64,000 bases of DNA from positions 44,266,333 to 44,330,332 of the forward strand of contig NC_092686.1 in the NCBI RefSeq assembly GCF_964275005.1, written 5' to 3'. This DNA comes from Diadema setosum. Its lineage: Eukaryota > Echinodermata > Echinoidea > Diadematoida > Diadematidae. Made by a program: the position numbers and the translations under genes. Below, one piece after another: positions 44,827 to 58,410 of this stretch. Under the pieces are notes generated by a model that was given only the letters and a program-made list of their open reading frames with translations, did not search any database and was not told the DNA's origin. How positions within the stretch are numbered: the stretch's first letter is position 1; every line of letters begins with the position of its first letter.

Positions 44827-46132
44827 CATTCAGTATATTAGGCACGAAGATGATCAGAGACTTTTCTTCATGGCTGATGTGTCAAACCGAACTCAGTAAG
44901 GTGAAGAATATTGATTGTTTTTACGTTTGAAAACCCCTCCGAGAGTGAGACCCTATCCCGTTTGGTTACTTAACTCCCTCAGAAAGGTCCACTATTTCCA
45001 AAGCTAGCACACTGATAGTTCAATAGCAAATTGTCCATTTTGCATTTTTTTTTTTCTTTTCTCTTTGAGGCTGCCATCACAATCAAGCACTAAGTTTGCT
45101 TAGATTGATAATAAAAGGTGATATAATTTATAGGCTCCTGCATTTCGTCCCATCTATCAGCACTATCCCGAAACAATGAATTCCATCTTCCACTAAAGAG
45201 TACGGTGTACAATATACTCAAAATATACTGGACCCAGATTTCGGAATATATAGCTTCCATAAAAAGATAATATAAACTCAAAAATATTTGCTTTCTACGT
45301 GGATAATTATTGTGTTGTTTATGAAAAATCCTTCATATTTTATTTTCACCTGTCTTTGAGACTGAGTGACGTGTCCACAGACCTCTGCCATTCCCCTCCT
45401 CTTCCTTTTCTTTCTCCATTCAATTCCTTGCTCCTCTTTCCTCGTTCTGCGTTGTGTTTTGTTGTTTTGCTTTAATGCATGTATGTCTTCTCTTTTGATC
45501 ACGTTTTCCTGGGATACACGGCCAAAATGAATAGTGTCCGTGCCATGGTGAACATGCATTATGTTGCAATATATTTTATTTCTAAAGCAAGTACTCTTGA
45601 TATCATGTGCTTGCATTATCAGCATCTTGCAAAAATGAATGGTATACATACGTAGATAAATTTGACATAAATACATTATATTGATAATTTGTTGTTGCTG
45701 TTTGTTTTCTTTTGAGTGTTCCACGTCCTCGGCCTATGCAAGATTAGCTTTTTATAGTGGAACACTCTTATCCATTATTATGATTATACTTCCCTTTGTT
45801 ACAATGTGTGCATTGTTCTTTTTTTTTCCGTTATAATGCAATTCGTGTATATGTGTGCAATGATCTGTCCTTCCTAAGTGGATGGAAGTCGAAATGACAC
45901 ATGTACCACTTCGTATCATGTACAGTATTCTTTTTTAATGGATAGGCACCTATAGATAGAACTATTGAATTGAAGAAAAAAATAAATAAACAAGTGTATC
46001 GTCGATTGCTTTGATCTCATAGCGTTATGTCTAAAAGATTGTAATGATTATATGAAATGAATGTAATATTTGTTTTCTTTTTTTTTGTTTTTTGTTTTTG
46101 TTTTTTTTTTTTGTTGTCATAAATACACGAGT
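44827..46132. other. Intergenic, nothing recognised
   Basis: AT-rich. The 148-codon minus-strand open stretch at 45278-45724 is low-complexity and has no family features. Confidence 0.4.
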
Positions 46133-46300
46133 CAGTGGCGGATTCAGAGGGGGAGCAACGGGCGCGCCCACAGAACTCTCTGTGGGCGCGCCCCTAAAAA
46201 GAAAAAATGGGGGTTGCGGGTGCGCCCCACAGAACTGTGGTGCGCCCCCTTTAATTTTGTAAAGGCGCCTCCCTTTACAACATTCCTGGATCCGCCCCTG
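46133..46300. mobile_element. CAGGGGCGGATCC-type MITE, copy 2
   Basis: Starts CAGTGGCGGATTCAG and ends GGATCCGCCCCTG. The interior has GGGCGCGCCCACAGAACTCT and its near-inverse, forming an extra hairpin absent from copy 1. Confidence 0.85.
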
Positions 46301-47543
46301 CGTGTTGTCATTTTCATGTAGGCCTATGATTTCCGTGAAAACAGTGCAGAAATAAAATCAAACTGAAACTGAAACTAAAAACTGCATACGGTATACTCTC
46401 TCACTTCTCTCTCTCTCTCTGCCGATCGCTTTAAAATTTCCTTATAAAAAGTGCAAAGATTGGCCGAGCATTTTCAAGATACATCCAAATAATCATTTTA
46501 CAGCAAGACATAAAAATGCATATTGTATGGCAAATAGGTCATAAATAATTGTTGTACCTCATCCATTAACGGTGACTAATCAACTCTCTCTTACAAATTA
46601 CATCGTTCATCACAATTTTCACTATTGTGGGGAATGAAACAGATTACCCGAATTGAGGAAATAGATAGGCCTGCAGCAGCCAAATAACAGAACACATCAA
46701 CAAAGATTTATGAAAATCGGGCAATATTATGTTGAACATTTACCTAATTTCAAATTTTCGGTGCCGCCATCACTACAGTCATGAGAGGACTGCAAATATT
46801 TTGACGTCAATAATGTAACATAGGATAAAACAATATAAAACAACTTCAAGAACAAAATATTAACTTTTCGGTCCTAATGGAAAAGCGCTTGTTGTACTCT
46901 GTCAGAAAGCAGGGTATAAAAGTGATCATTATTATTGTACTGTCATAATATAGCAAATCAAGCAATGTGTACTTTCATTCAAAATTAAATTTTATGGAAT
47001 TTACATTTTCTTTATATCGCTGTCCGGCAGTGGCGTCACGAACAGTACTGTATGTTCTACATGTTCTATGTTTGTATCTTTTTTTTCTTGTATATTCAAG
47101 CTGTACATTATGTATTATCATTATTGTATTATACTTAGTGAATTTTGCATCGAGAAATACGAAAATGAAATTGAATTGAAAAGTGTCCTTGTCTCATTTT
47201 GGAAATTCCCCAGACTGTGATCGAGACTCTCATTTGGTTATTAGTCATTCTTTTGTTTCCTGACCCATTTCCGACATTCTCTAAAAATTATGTCGAAATA
47301 CTTTCACATTAAAGGTCACTAACAGACCAACAAACACAAAATTTGCAACGAAAACATAACCACCTACATACGGAAGTAACAGAGATAAATATTATAATAG
47401 ATCGGGAAATTACTAAATTACCCCCCTCAAAAAAAAATGTTAGAACGAAAAAAAAAAAAGACACAGCAAGAATGATTTGACGTACGTTGTAAAATAAGTT
47501 GAAACCAGCATTTCTTTCGTCAGTGGTATGGATATTAATTTTA
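46301..47543. other. Intergenic, nothing recognised
   Basis: Includes CT-repeat (46397-46420) and a fragment around 46680-46800 with AAAGATTTATGAAAATCGGG that looks repeat-derived. No gene. Confidence 0.4.
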
Positions 47544-47960
47544 CAGGCATAATTTACCATTTGCAGATGAAACAACAACAACAACAAAAAAAAAAAACAG
47601 CATTAGTACTTTAAAACAGCTCTAAAATGTGAATTAGGGATAGAAATAACCAATGTAGAAATTTAAACAAGTAAAATCGATGTTAAGTATTGTTCAATGC
47701 AAAATGTGAATAATGATTATAATAAAGAATGTTTCCATACTAAAGCGTCTATACAGCTTTATGGTTTGATGCAAAAATAGTGATACATCCGTACATTTTA
47801 GGCTTTATTGCCAAAAATTTACATGGTAGGATGTTTTGTGATACAACTGACCTACACAATAACGCATCAAAAGTGATATCTAAAACATTTTAAACCACTG
47901 CTCCCAAAGGTAAACAGTACCTTTAAATCACTGCTGCTAAAGGTAAACAGTACCTATAAA
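47544..47960. repeat. Dispersed element, copy 2
   Basis: Matches 31441-31799 in the same orientation, with an added (CAA)n/A-run near 47572 and a duplicated end block (GGTAAACAGTACCT twice). Confidence 0.8.
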
Positions 47961-48282
47961 TGCGCTGAGTATGTGCGGTATAGTAGTTATTCTTTGGTTG
48001 CCCGTTTGTTTGTTTGGTGGGTTTGATGGGTTTTTTTTAGGGATATGATGTATGATCATAATGTTTGTAAGGCTGCTTGAAATCATATTTTTCGCCTTCA
48101 GAATTCAAGAAGCCCTATCTTTGTTGTCGACTCACTCAAAGGCTGTAAAAGTCATTCAAGCGATGCAAAGCAATCAGAATTTTTATTGACATTCTTTTTT
48201 TCTGAGGGATAAACCTTCGAATACAATACAATTTAGATACAGCATTGTGTGAATTCTCTATTCATTGTTATTCAGACAAAAC

Positions 48283-48408
48283 GCTCCACACACACACACA
48301 CACCCACACAGTACACACACACACATATATGCACACGCAACATCAGTCTCCTTCAATAGAGCGGTTTTATATATATATTTCACGGTATTCACTACATGTT
48401 GAATGTAT

Positions 48409-48447
<39 letters not shown>
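48283..48447. repeat. (CA)n and (TG)n microsatellites
   Basis: ACAC-rich 48283-48325 and TGTG 48411-48447 lie about 85 bases apart and are complementary, so a loose hairpin is possible. Confidence 0.9.
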
Positions 48448-48450
<3 letters not shown>

Positions 48451-48916
48451 ACTATAAAAACCTGTCATAAAGTACTGATTATCACATAAAAAATGCATTC
48501 GCAATGCATTTAAATTCTTGAAATTTCTTTGCGAGTATTAGTTGGTGCTATGTCGGGCAAGCCTTGGTAAGTTTTTTTGTTGACAGGAACAATCTTTGTT
48601 GGAAAGGGATACAAAATTAAATATGTCGTAATTGAACAGGCTTATTCTGCACGACAGATCCCATAACGTTGTCCAATTTAAGTTTACATCTATTGATAAC
48701 GGAAGGAAGATGATATATACTAATGACACACAACACAAGTGAAGTTTGTGCGCTGTATTTCACGTATCTTTGAAATATTATAATACAGAGTGTACAACGA
48801 CATGTATCATTTCCATTTCTCCTTTCCATATTTAAGTGGGAATTCATTTCTTTTAAATACTTTTCTTGAAAGTAACATATGCATAGTTTTCACAAGATAT
48901 CAAAGTCCAGCATGCA

Positions 48917-49071
48917 GGGCCCCATATCATAAAAGATGCAACTCTTGCTGGAATGGCAACTTCCCACATAGCAACAGCCAATCAGAAAGCTGGATTCTCG
49001 TCGTTACCATAACAATTGCCATTCCAGCAAGAGTTGCTATCATATTATAAACTTTTTATGAAATAGGGCCC
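48917..49071. mobile_element. GGGCCCC/TCATAAAA MITE, copy 2
   Basis: Left GGGCCCCATATCATAAAAG and right TTTTTATGAAATAGGGCCC. Inner arms AACTCTTGCTGGAATGGCAA and GCCATTCCAGCAAGAGTTGC are near-perfect inverse. Better preserved than the copy at 24794-24951. Confidence 0.87.
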
Positions 49072-49980
49072 AGGTGCAACAGTAATTGTCGCAAAGACCA
49101 ATATCATTCATACTTAACAAAAATAACAATGTTCTGAAAAACTTTACTGACATTGGTGACCCAATCTAAGAACTAAAGAGTATGCATGGTATCTGATGTT
49201 TATAATACGACGACGTCTGTCATGTAAAGATAATTATGAATGAAATATCATATAAAAATGGGCTTTAGAATCTCTGCAATCTGATTGGTCAATATTACCA
49301 TGCGTTGATTTTTACTGATCCACACAGTGCTGAGCCAATGTGTCCGGCAAAATCCGAACGCATGGATCCTATATAGTAAATGTTTGCAAGTGTACCGGAC
49401 GCATGATGGGGAAAAGGTTGAATATCATAAATTTAGGGGGCCCCTTTTATAAAATGAATGATGCACAGGCCTATTTCGTTTAACTTTGGGAACAGTCTAA
49501 AACCAACTCGCTGCGCTCGTGATTAAACTCGCGCATCCAATTCTCACCACCGATCCACTCGACTCTGTCCTGAGCATCATACTACCTGGCATTGTAGGAG
49601 AATATTTTGTAAAGATCTGTATAATAGCTATATATTCCCACATAATGAAAAATACAGAAGAGAGAGTTGATTCATAGCAAACCACATCAGCGGAATAAAT
49701 TTCTTTGGAAGCATACATGAGAAAAACAAAAATTCCATGGATAATACAATCGCAATTGCTTAGTTATGAACTGAATGACCAACGGTCTTCTTATGCATAA
49801 TCTATCAAAAACTTTACCCACTGTCAAAAGTAGGCCTATATGTATGATCCTAAAGCTCAATTTGCATGGATGTAGTCTTTCACACTAAAATAAACAACAG
49901 TTCGTGAATTGTTCGGACGACATTTCAAATCCACAAATAATCAGGCATCCTGATTTTGTGACTGTCTAGATGAACAATAC
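49072..49980. other. Intergenic, 3' flank of the CRT-like gene
   Basis: No gene seen. GGGGCCCCTTTTATAAAATG near 49438 may be a solo end of the GGGCCCC MITE family. Confidence 0.35.
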
Positions 49981-52494
49981 TTAGTCGTCGGATGTGCTTG
50001 CTTGCGCGCGTTGTTCCTCCGCTTTGCGCTCTTGTGCCCCAAAATAGTTATACATTACTACCGCGGGCACCATGATCAGAAGCCCCGCCAGTACGAAGCC
50101 CGTAGCGAGATTGAAAACGGGATGCCAGTGGAACGACGGGTCAGACGAGAACAGCGTCCAAAACAGCGCCCCTAGCGGGGTGACGAGCGCCTGGACGACC
50201 ACAAGGTACACAGCACCCTCGGCGAATCGGACGAGTAGGAAGATGAAGAGGTTGGCGAGGCAGTACGCAATGATGAAGAGAGCTGAATAGAGCACGGCGT
50301 CGCTGCACTCTGGATCTTGTCCGTACATGCAGCGCGCTCCATGCGACAGGTTGTCCCAGAACTCTTGAGGACTTCTCGCCTGTAGATCATTACAATTCAA
50401 ATTCTAATTTTATTTCACTTTCAAAATACAAGGTTGTATATACATATCACTTTCTTTGGTAACCTAGAATAAGCTAAGGAAAACTTTGTGAAATAGAAAG
50501 GTATACAATAGATTGTGATACCTTGTAGTATAGGCCTATACATTGTCATGAAAAGCTGAAATGATCAAAGTGAAGTAAACAATACGCAAAGTCCAAAAAA
50601 TGGAGGGACCCACCAAAAAGACAAAGCTTGTGAAGGGCCCCTTTGGAAAAGAACATCGATATAAAAATAGGTTGAAGAACACAAATTTAATTTAAAAAAG
50701 GTCTCGAAGCCCACTGAAAAGACAGAGTAACAAACAGTAACACGAGGTATGCACACACGCGAGTGGGTATGAAACGAGACTGGGACAACAATCACATTAT
50801 AAAGGGAAGACCATTTTTTCTCCTTTTGTCTCGCAATTTTTGTCTTGTCTCATGTATGAGACAAGACAATATGAGCTACGAGACAAAAGGGGACAAAATT
50901 GATTACGCCACAGACATTCGAGCTCTACAGATTCAAACCCAAGATTTGAACTGTTGTGTATTGTTCTCTTAGTTGATATACAATATTACATTGTGACATA
51001 TATATCAAGGTTAATGATCTCAAGTCAATACAGTGGACAGTGTTGCTTGCACACTTTGGAAATTGTATATTGACTGCCTTTTAATAATAATTTGATTTCA
51101 CTATTCTAGTTATCGTTACAAGTATTAGAATCATTTCATTTGTGAATAATGAGGAAAGAATAATAAGGTGGAGAAAAGAAAAAAATGGAAAGAGAGAAGA
51201 AGGAAAAGAAGTATTTTTTTTTTTAAATCAAAACAAAAGTTTGTCTCACGGCTCCAAATCCTGGAATGAAATCTGTCCAGAAGAGACCCCATATAATGAT
51301 AGTACTGTATAACTGGACGAATGCTTGGAAGATTAATGACTCCGTCTGTGAGAGAATTGACAAAATGAAAATGGATTCACGAATTATGGTTAAAAGATAT
51401 GAATGACATCTTCTAGATCTCCTAACTCCTCCGCACCCAACTCATCCTGTTTGTTATTGTTTCATCACTTTTTCTCTCACAACTTTTTTTCTTTCTTTTT
51501 TCGTCTTAATGATTTCGTGAAGATGTATCGAAGCTGATAAAGATGAATAAAGTCACTGTTTGTGATACACAAAGTCACTGTTTGCATTGTGTAAATACAA
51601 CTCCAATTTGTTTTCATCCACTTTCGGTGTGATTTTTTTTTTCGTAAGACTCGTGATAGTGATCGTAAGTTTGTTTATCATTAGCCAGCTATTAGCGTTA
51701 AAAACACATCTACATAGTCTACACTCTCAAAGAAAAATAATATCGTGCATAACTGTAGGCCTACAGTGTTATGAAATTGTCGCATAAGCTTGCATCAATA
51801 AAAAATCAGTGCGCTGTATTATCGTGGTTTGTTTATTTCATGTATACATAGTCATTGAACAGTGACAAGGCAGTGGTTATCTTTGAGTTTGTTCCATTAC
51901 AGCAGTCAGAAATTTTGAATATTGGATTGAGTTATGGGTTTAGTCCTGTTGAGGACCATCCCTACTTACGTCATCTTGTTTGAGCTCTCTTTCCAAAATG
52001 GAGTTGAGGATACCTAGTGGGAGGAATCCAAGGGTGAAGACGAAAGGCCAAATGACATGGGAAATCCCCGACGAACCTTCCACAGAGGGTGACGAGTTGC
52101 TGCCGACATCCCCATCCGCCTTCGGCTGGTCGACGCTGAATATGACCGGCTCGAGCGAGATGAAAAGTCCGATGAGAACCACACCAGTGCATACCAGACG
52201 AGCTCGACTCACCCCTGCAGATGATAATGGTTTGTCTTATCTTCTATTTTCAATACAAAACTTACACATTTCAGTAGCTTTTTCCTTCACACTAGAAACA
52301 ATTGGGCTCTGCTGCTGTAGTGCTGTACTATATATTCCAGTGACTATAACATTCAAATCGATTTCTTCCGACGAATCTCTGGGCACTTCTGACATTATAT
52401 ACATTTGACATGATGTACATTAATTTTGGGTTCACGTCACGAGACACCCACGAGTCACACAGCGCACGAGCTCGAGGCAAACAGGGCCAACTGG

Positions 52495-52530
<36 letters not shown>

Positions 52531-53406
52531 TCACGAGCCCGACACGGGGCTAATGTACGCAGTAACGGTCTTCGTGGGTCACAATTTTTTGCTTATAGGG
52601 GTGTATAGGACTCATGGGCCTTATTTGCCTTAGCTCTTAATTACGGTATACAAATAGTTTGTCAGACAGTCAACGAGTAGAATTAAGCTTTCCCTCTGAT
52701 TCTGGTGCCAAGCTATAATCATTATTAAAATGTTTATATTTTCGCATGTGATACAATATCTTTTTGCTAGCTGAGAAAAAAAGAAATAATAGGGATGTCG
52801 ACCGAATATAATGCTCACAGCTTGGTTACCTTTTCTGAGAATGATGAAGCGGCAGATGACAGTGAAAGGAATGATGGAAGTGCTGAGTATAGACTGGAGT
52901 TGAGGACTGGTCCGTGAGGGGTCACTAGCATAGACCACCAGGAGACCGTTCATTGAGTTCAGTGCCCCTACCAGGATCATGGTGCGATGGCTTACGGTTG
53001 GTCGCAGGGGCATGGTGGGCTCGATGTATTTGTTGATGCCCACGAGGAGGAAAAAGAAGAGCGGGAACCAGAGTGAGCTAAAGAAGAGAACGGGGTACTC
53101 GTCTGTGGAGTTTGCCGTCGTCATGGACTGGGAGAGAAGTGGGAGTGTCACCACCATCATCAGGTTGCCCAGGATGGTCATTATGGTGAGAAACACGTTG
53201 AAGATGGGAAGTGGGATGTGAAGAACGTCTTTCCCGCGAAATGAAAATACGAACTCTTTACTCGACGGGCCACTCGATGTGCTGCCGGGCTCCGCGTTCT
53301 CTCCTTGGATTTGGCCGAGTTTCTGTTCTTCCGGGAGGAATGGCGTGGTCGCATCCATGTTGTCGCCAAAGTAAGGACAGGCGTCGTGATCCATTGTATG
53401 CGTCAT
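49981..53406 (-). CDS. CRT-like (chloroquine-resistance-transporter-like) transporter
   Basis: Member of the CRT-like branch of the drug/metabolite transporter superfamily. Plasmodium PfCRT and Dictyostelium relatives lie in digestive-vacuole or endolysosomal membranes and export small solutes. Minus-strand exons: 52830-53406, 51970-52214, 51250-51345, 49981-50379; phases agree. 438 aa, or 454 if the upstream ATG at 53454 is used. A polar N-tail (about 60 aa) precedes ten hydrophobic segments: 66-91, 104-124, 141-160, 172-190, 199-216, 244-263, 278-298, and three in the last exon. Family marks: SILSTSIIPFTVICRFIILR after TM3, and a loop before TM8 with CMYGQDPEC, like the PfCRT cysteine loop. 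The C-tail is charged. The gene is intact. The animal substrate is unknown. Confidence 0.88.
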
Positions 53407-55827
53407 TTTTAAGAACTTCCCTTGCTCGTATAGTCGTGTGGAAATATCACTCAATTGTGATTCTCATGTCGGACCTAATGGTCCTAATGAAACTATACGT
53501 CAAAAAGAAAGAAATAAAGAAAATGAACAAGAAGAGTCAACGATTATCGTCGCAAACACGCATAAAATATCACTGCACACGGTATTGTCAACGAATATTA
53601 TATACTATAACGTCTTGTAAAGTGCCATGCCAGTGACGTCGAAACTGTTACATCATTCCTGCACAAACTAACACATTCATAGTTGAAGATTAATTGACAG
53701 TGTGGGAATGAACTTGTCAGATAAAAATGAGATAAGGGCATCTGTAAAACAACAACAGCAACACTTGCTTTCTAGACAACAACCATGCCGTCAAACAAGT
53801 CACTATATGGTTCACTCTCTGTAATAGTAGTCCGCCTATATCCATCACTACTCATAATGTGAAACTACACATTAAAGGGCAAGTCCAACCCAGTGTTGTA
53901 TTGCTTCGTATGAAAGCAGAATGATCAGAGGAGCAGATGAGTGAATTACTGAGAAAAATCGGACACACAATGAAGGATTGTGCTAATTGGGTGGTAAAAA
54001 TCTGTTTTGTAGACAGAATTTCACTAATTTTCATTTTCTCAGATACTTGGGCACGGAGGGATATTACATCAGCTGCAGAGGGACATGCACGAACTTATAT
54101 ATATATATATATGAATCTTATTGTATATACCAAGAACAGTTCTGCAGAGAATGGAAATTTGTGAATGTTTGTACAAATCGTCATGGAGAACTGCTCAACA
54201 CCGAGATCACCGACAACAATTAAAAAAAAATTGTCTTTCTCTCTTAAACCTTTACAAAATCATAACGTTTTGTGTGTCACCAAATTTTCATTGATCTATA
54301 CTTCTCTGATCTTTCTGTTTTCATTAGACGAAGAAGCATAATATCAGGATGCACTTCCCTTTACACGACATACAGAATGCATGGTAATGCAATTAGTGGT
54401 GGGCATAATGGATGACCGTAGAGGTGATGTAGAATTTCACTGTCATAATACGAAACAGAGCTGCAGGGCGACATTTGCCATGTTCCTTTTAGTTTCAGTT
54501 TACATGCGTGCACTCACGGAGCACATGGTCTCAATTCGTCATATACTTCCGTCAACGATGCCATAATAATGTTATCATGATAACGCGTGATTATTATTGA
54601 AAACGCTTTAGACGGATATAATAGTCATTGAATATAACACAGCAAGAGAGGGGGGGGGGTGGTGAAAGATGAAGAAAGGGAGAGTCGGGGGGGGGGGGGG
54701 AAGTGGGTCCTTAGAAGAGACACACCCGCGTGGTATTCAGCCTCAGATTCGTTACAATAGGTAGCTGCATACACCCCCTGTGTATTGCTTTGTATAGTGA
54801 TCTATATAAAACAAACAAATAATTAAATAAATAAATAAACAAACAAACAAACTATATAACCAGAAACTAAATATAGGCTTAAGACGTTGAGACATAGATG
54901 GTCACTCTTATAATCAAGAAACCGTCGAGTATTTCAGAGTGACATTACACTAGTATGCCGTTGCGATATTGTAATCTCACTGGCATTGTGAGGGCTGTGA
55001 AGTACTTATTCCCCGTGAGTAAATCAGGGTAACGAAGATCATTCTATACATTTAGGTACTGATTATCGAGTAAAATGTATAATCTAACCTGCTGTAGTAT
55101 ATACGTTCCGAGAAGTACGAGTTAGTGTCGACGATGTCTCCTGCGATGTTTCATGCTGCCGATGTGACAACGACCTTCCGGTAAAGTGTAGGTACTGTAG
55201 AACTTATACGGTTTCTTGATCCTCTTGATTCGAAAAGAAGAGCGTCGGCAAAATGGGTGTTGATCGCTTCGCGTCGTCCCGATGAAATGCAAGGAAAGGT
55301 TCTCTGGCTCACAGCTCGCTGAACAAAATGCATGTTAATCACTATTGTTATTGGTTAATAGCTCGAATTATGGTATTGAACACCAAACGGGTACGTTATA
55401 TTTAGAAGTCACGAGCTTTATTGACCTTTGAAACTACTAGTATACGACAGCATACTGCATGTCAATACAAACACAAGCACGCACACACATACACACACAC
55501 ACACACACACACCAAAAGCTCTGATTTACTTCCTAGTAATGCTGTCAGTTTAGAAGGATCTTTAATACCGCCTGTTTTTTTTTTCTACATAATTCTGAAC
55601 CAATCGAGTGAAAAGATTCGTACATTCCTATTCATTCTGGAGGCTGCTGCGAAATGTTGTTGATTGTGCAGAACACAATGACCCTATAGTTCAAACCCTG
55701 CCACATAATCACTACATCGATGCATATCAAAAGGCGTCCATTCTATTTTCTAAAATTCGTTATAGAATTGTCCTATTCATTCGAGCTGAATCGCAAGGCC
55801 CATGATTCACACACAAGATTTATTTCC
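53407..55827. other. Intergenic, upstream of the CRT-like gene
   Basis: The first 250 bases are the presumed CRT-like promoter (TGACGTCG at 53634). At 53873-54050 AAAGGGCAAGTCCAACCC starts a fragment of a longer dispersed repeat. G-runs at 54646-54702 and an AC-microsatellite at 55480-55511 follow. No gene. Confidence 0.45.
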
Positions 55828-55988
55828 AACTGATTAACAAACTGCCCTACATCGACGTATGAATTGATCAGTGTTTTACAGCCATTACAAAAGAAATCAC
55901 GGGCATACATACTCAGGCAGGATTCTACTAAAACACTGATCAATTTAATTCTTATTTACGTCGATGTTGGGCAATTTGTTAATCAGTT
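55828..55988. mobile_element. 161-bp palindromic MITE
   Basis: AACTGATTAACAAACTGCCC on the left mirrors GGGCAATTTGTTAATCAGTT on the right. Further in, TACATCGACGTA and TACGTCGATG, and ATTGATCAGTGTTTTA and TAAAACACTGATCAAT, are also inverted. Confidence 0.87.
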
Positions 55989-57959
55989 GCTATAAAAATA
56001 ACTCGACGAAAGAATGTCATGAATTTGATAAGAGTTGTTGGTTTTCGAATCGCTTCCGAAAATCGTTTTTAAATGCCGTAAAATTCATGTGTGTGTGTGT
56101 GTGTGTGAATGGGGCTGTATGTAGACTCTGGTAATAGACACACAGTATACATACATAACAAATTGGAGTATTTGAAGAGAAAAGAGAATAATTTTCCCTG
56201 AGGATCTCTTCCCTATAGAATATCCTCAAAACGGCGCTACATTAAGGGCCCTACTATGGGTATAGGCCTACTGTGTGAAAGCATACGGTGCATTCCTACA
56301 TCATGGGCACTTTCTCCTTCAAGGGAAATTTTCTTTATCAGCAGTATACATGGATTCAGCAAAATTAATGCAGAAAGATTATTGAAACCCTAGCCCCTGA
56401 AATTTTGCAGAATGTCAGACAAACTGTTCAAAAGTTATGAATCTTTAAAGCTTAGTTTGTACTGCCCGCGAAACTTTACATAAATACGTGATGTCAGTGG
56501 ATTTATAGATAGGCCTACGACTAACGTACATGCAGTTTAACAATGAATTTCTCGCAACACACTCAAATCTTACATTTACACACCATCGTGTTTGTGAATT
56601 GACAGCACGAACTGCCTGTTCACTGAATGACCAAAGGTAAAACTTTTCCTCTCCGTAAACGTACTCATTAAATGATGTTTTTAATTCGATTTTTTCAAGT
56701 TCGTTACAACCAACAATCAATATCAATCTGATGCTGAAATAGACTGATGAGGTTCTATTATAATTTGATGCCTATTCATTGAAATTAATAACATTCAATC
56801 ACAGTGTTTCACTGAACTACAATATACTATTCTCCGATTTCGGAGCTTGTATAGCTTCACCTTTGACGACATTGAAGTGTGCCAACAGTAACGCTTATAG
56901 TACGGTCGTATAACTGCTAGCATACAATGAGGTCTATATCTGTAGGTAATCGACTGTCATGATTTTGAAGAAGAGCTGACAAAGATAACCAGACATTTAT
57001 AACGTTCACATGACTACGATTATTATATTTTCTTCAATAAAACTGATTGAAAAATATAAGGGCGTTCTACCTACAGATGGTTGATTACATGGACTTTGGA
57101 GTGAACTTTATCTCACGTTAATGGATGGGCTTCCCGCGTTTTATGATGCACGCTGTCAACAAAAATGCAAGTCATAAAACTTCGCTACCGTTCACGAGAT
57201 CTCGCATAATTCATAAAATCTCCTCTCATGTCGGTAGATCTTCTTGCATTTTCTTCAATTTCCATACACAATGTCTTCTGCTTGCTAGTTCATTTCAAAC
57301 AAAATGACAACATACTTAACAAAGACCCACCAAGGCCATAGCCATGGTTGCAGTATACAAGAATGGAGATGTTTCCTTCATTACAATGATTTTTGTCATT
57401 TATGATCACCGTTACCACAGTCTTGTTTTATCATTTTAATTCACTATTGATCAGGCTAGCATGCATCGACCAAGGTATATGATAATTATGTTACAGGGTA
57501 GGAAGTCCCGGTGAGAGCTTCAACAAGTTAGCGTAAGTTTCCTCACATCCATATTACAGGCAGATCATCTTGTTGCACGTCGACCCGACGTCGAATATCT
57601 ATGTCAGACTCTTCCCGATTGTCAGGCGAATTCAAAAGGTCTGTGAAGGCAGTCTGTACATTCAAGTTATTCTTTTCAGTGCACCATGTATATTGATTTT
57701 CGCACAATGCATATCATTGATATTTCATTTTCATTATTTCGTAATCATCATTACAATGTGTCGTTACTATAAGGTTTCAATGCTGTTGTTTACTCTGTTC
57801 AATTCACCTTGTCTTGCTGACATGTAATTTTATGTCACTAAAGAATGTGAGATGTATGTTATTGCCAGAAAATGGAAAATATAACTTGAACTTTCACTAA
57901 AAAATTAAACTTGAAATAGCATTCAAAGCATTAGATTTTACAATGTACAAAAACAAACG
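55989..57959. other. Intergenic, nothing recognised
   Basis: AT-rich with a (GT)n tract at 56089-56107. No gene or repeat family recognised. Confidence 0.4.
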
Positions 57960-58410
57960 AACAAACAAAAAACGTGGAATTGCCGGTTACAGTTCGTTAT
58001 TCCGAAGGTTCGCAATTCTCAAAATGAGATAAGATTACTTAATCCGAATGTTCGTTAATCCGAAAACGAAATATACTCATAGGCCCGAATTCACGAAGGT
58101 GGTACAATTCGTTGACGAAATGTTTTAACGAAATGATTGATTTCGTAACGAATTAGGCCATACGACACTAAGTTTTGGCGCTCCATACAAATTGTCCATG
58201 GTCTAAACCATGGTTTAGTGACCACCGTCTTGAATTCGGGCCAATGGGTTCGTAATTCCGAAGGTTTGGTACGCGCCTTCTTTCATTTTCGTAATAACGG
58301 ACCTTGATTTATAGGCATAACGAACCTTAATTCTCTGAATTTCGAATAACGAAACTTCGGAATAACGAACTTTGTTTCATTTTCGGATTAACGAATCACA
58401 CCTTTCCGGA
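57960..58410. repeat. CCGAAGGTTCG repeat block 1
   Basis: Repeats of TTATTCCGAAGGTTCG and its complement CGAACCTTCGGAATAACG in both orientations, with AATGAAA-type spacers. Interrupted by the MITE at 58082-58242. Related blocks at 58660-58725, 59515-59775 and 63358-63590. Confidence 0.85.
58082..58242. mobile_element. GGCCCGAATTC-ended MITE nested in the repeat
   Basis: Starts GGCCCGAATTCACGAAGGTG and ends CACCGTCTTGAATTCGGGCC, inverted with few mismatches. The CCATGGTCTAAACCATGG segment adds an inner hairpin. The interrupted host repeat continues on both sides. Confidence 0.82.

Noticed and set aside
45278-45724. 148-codon minus-strand frame
   Set aside because: Low complexity, no recognisable domain, no splice context or CpG promoter.
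51980-52408. 142-codon plus-strand frame
   Set aside because: Antisense shadow of CRT-like exon 2.
53211-53636. 141-codon plus-strand frame
   Set aside because: Antisense of CRT-like exon 1 running into its promoter.
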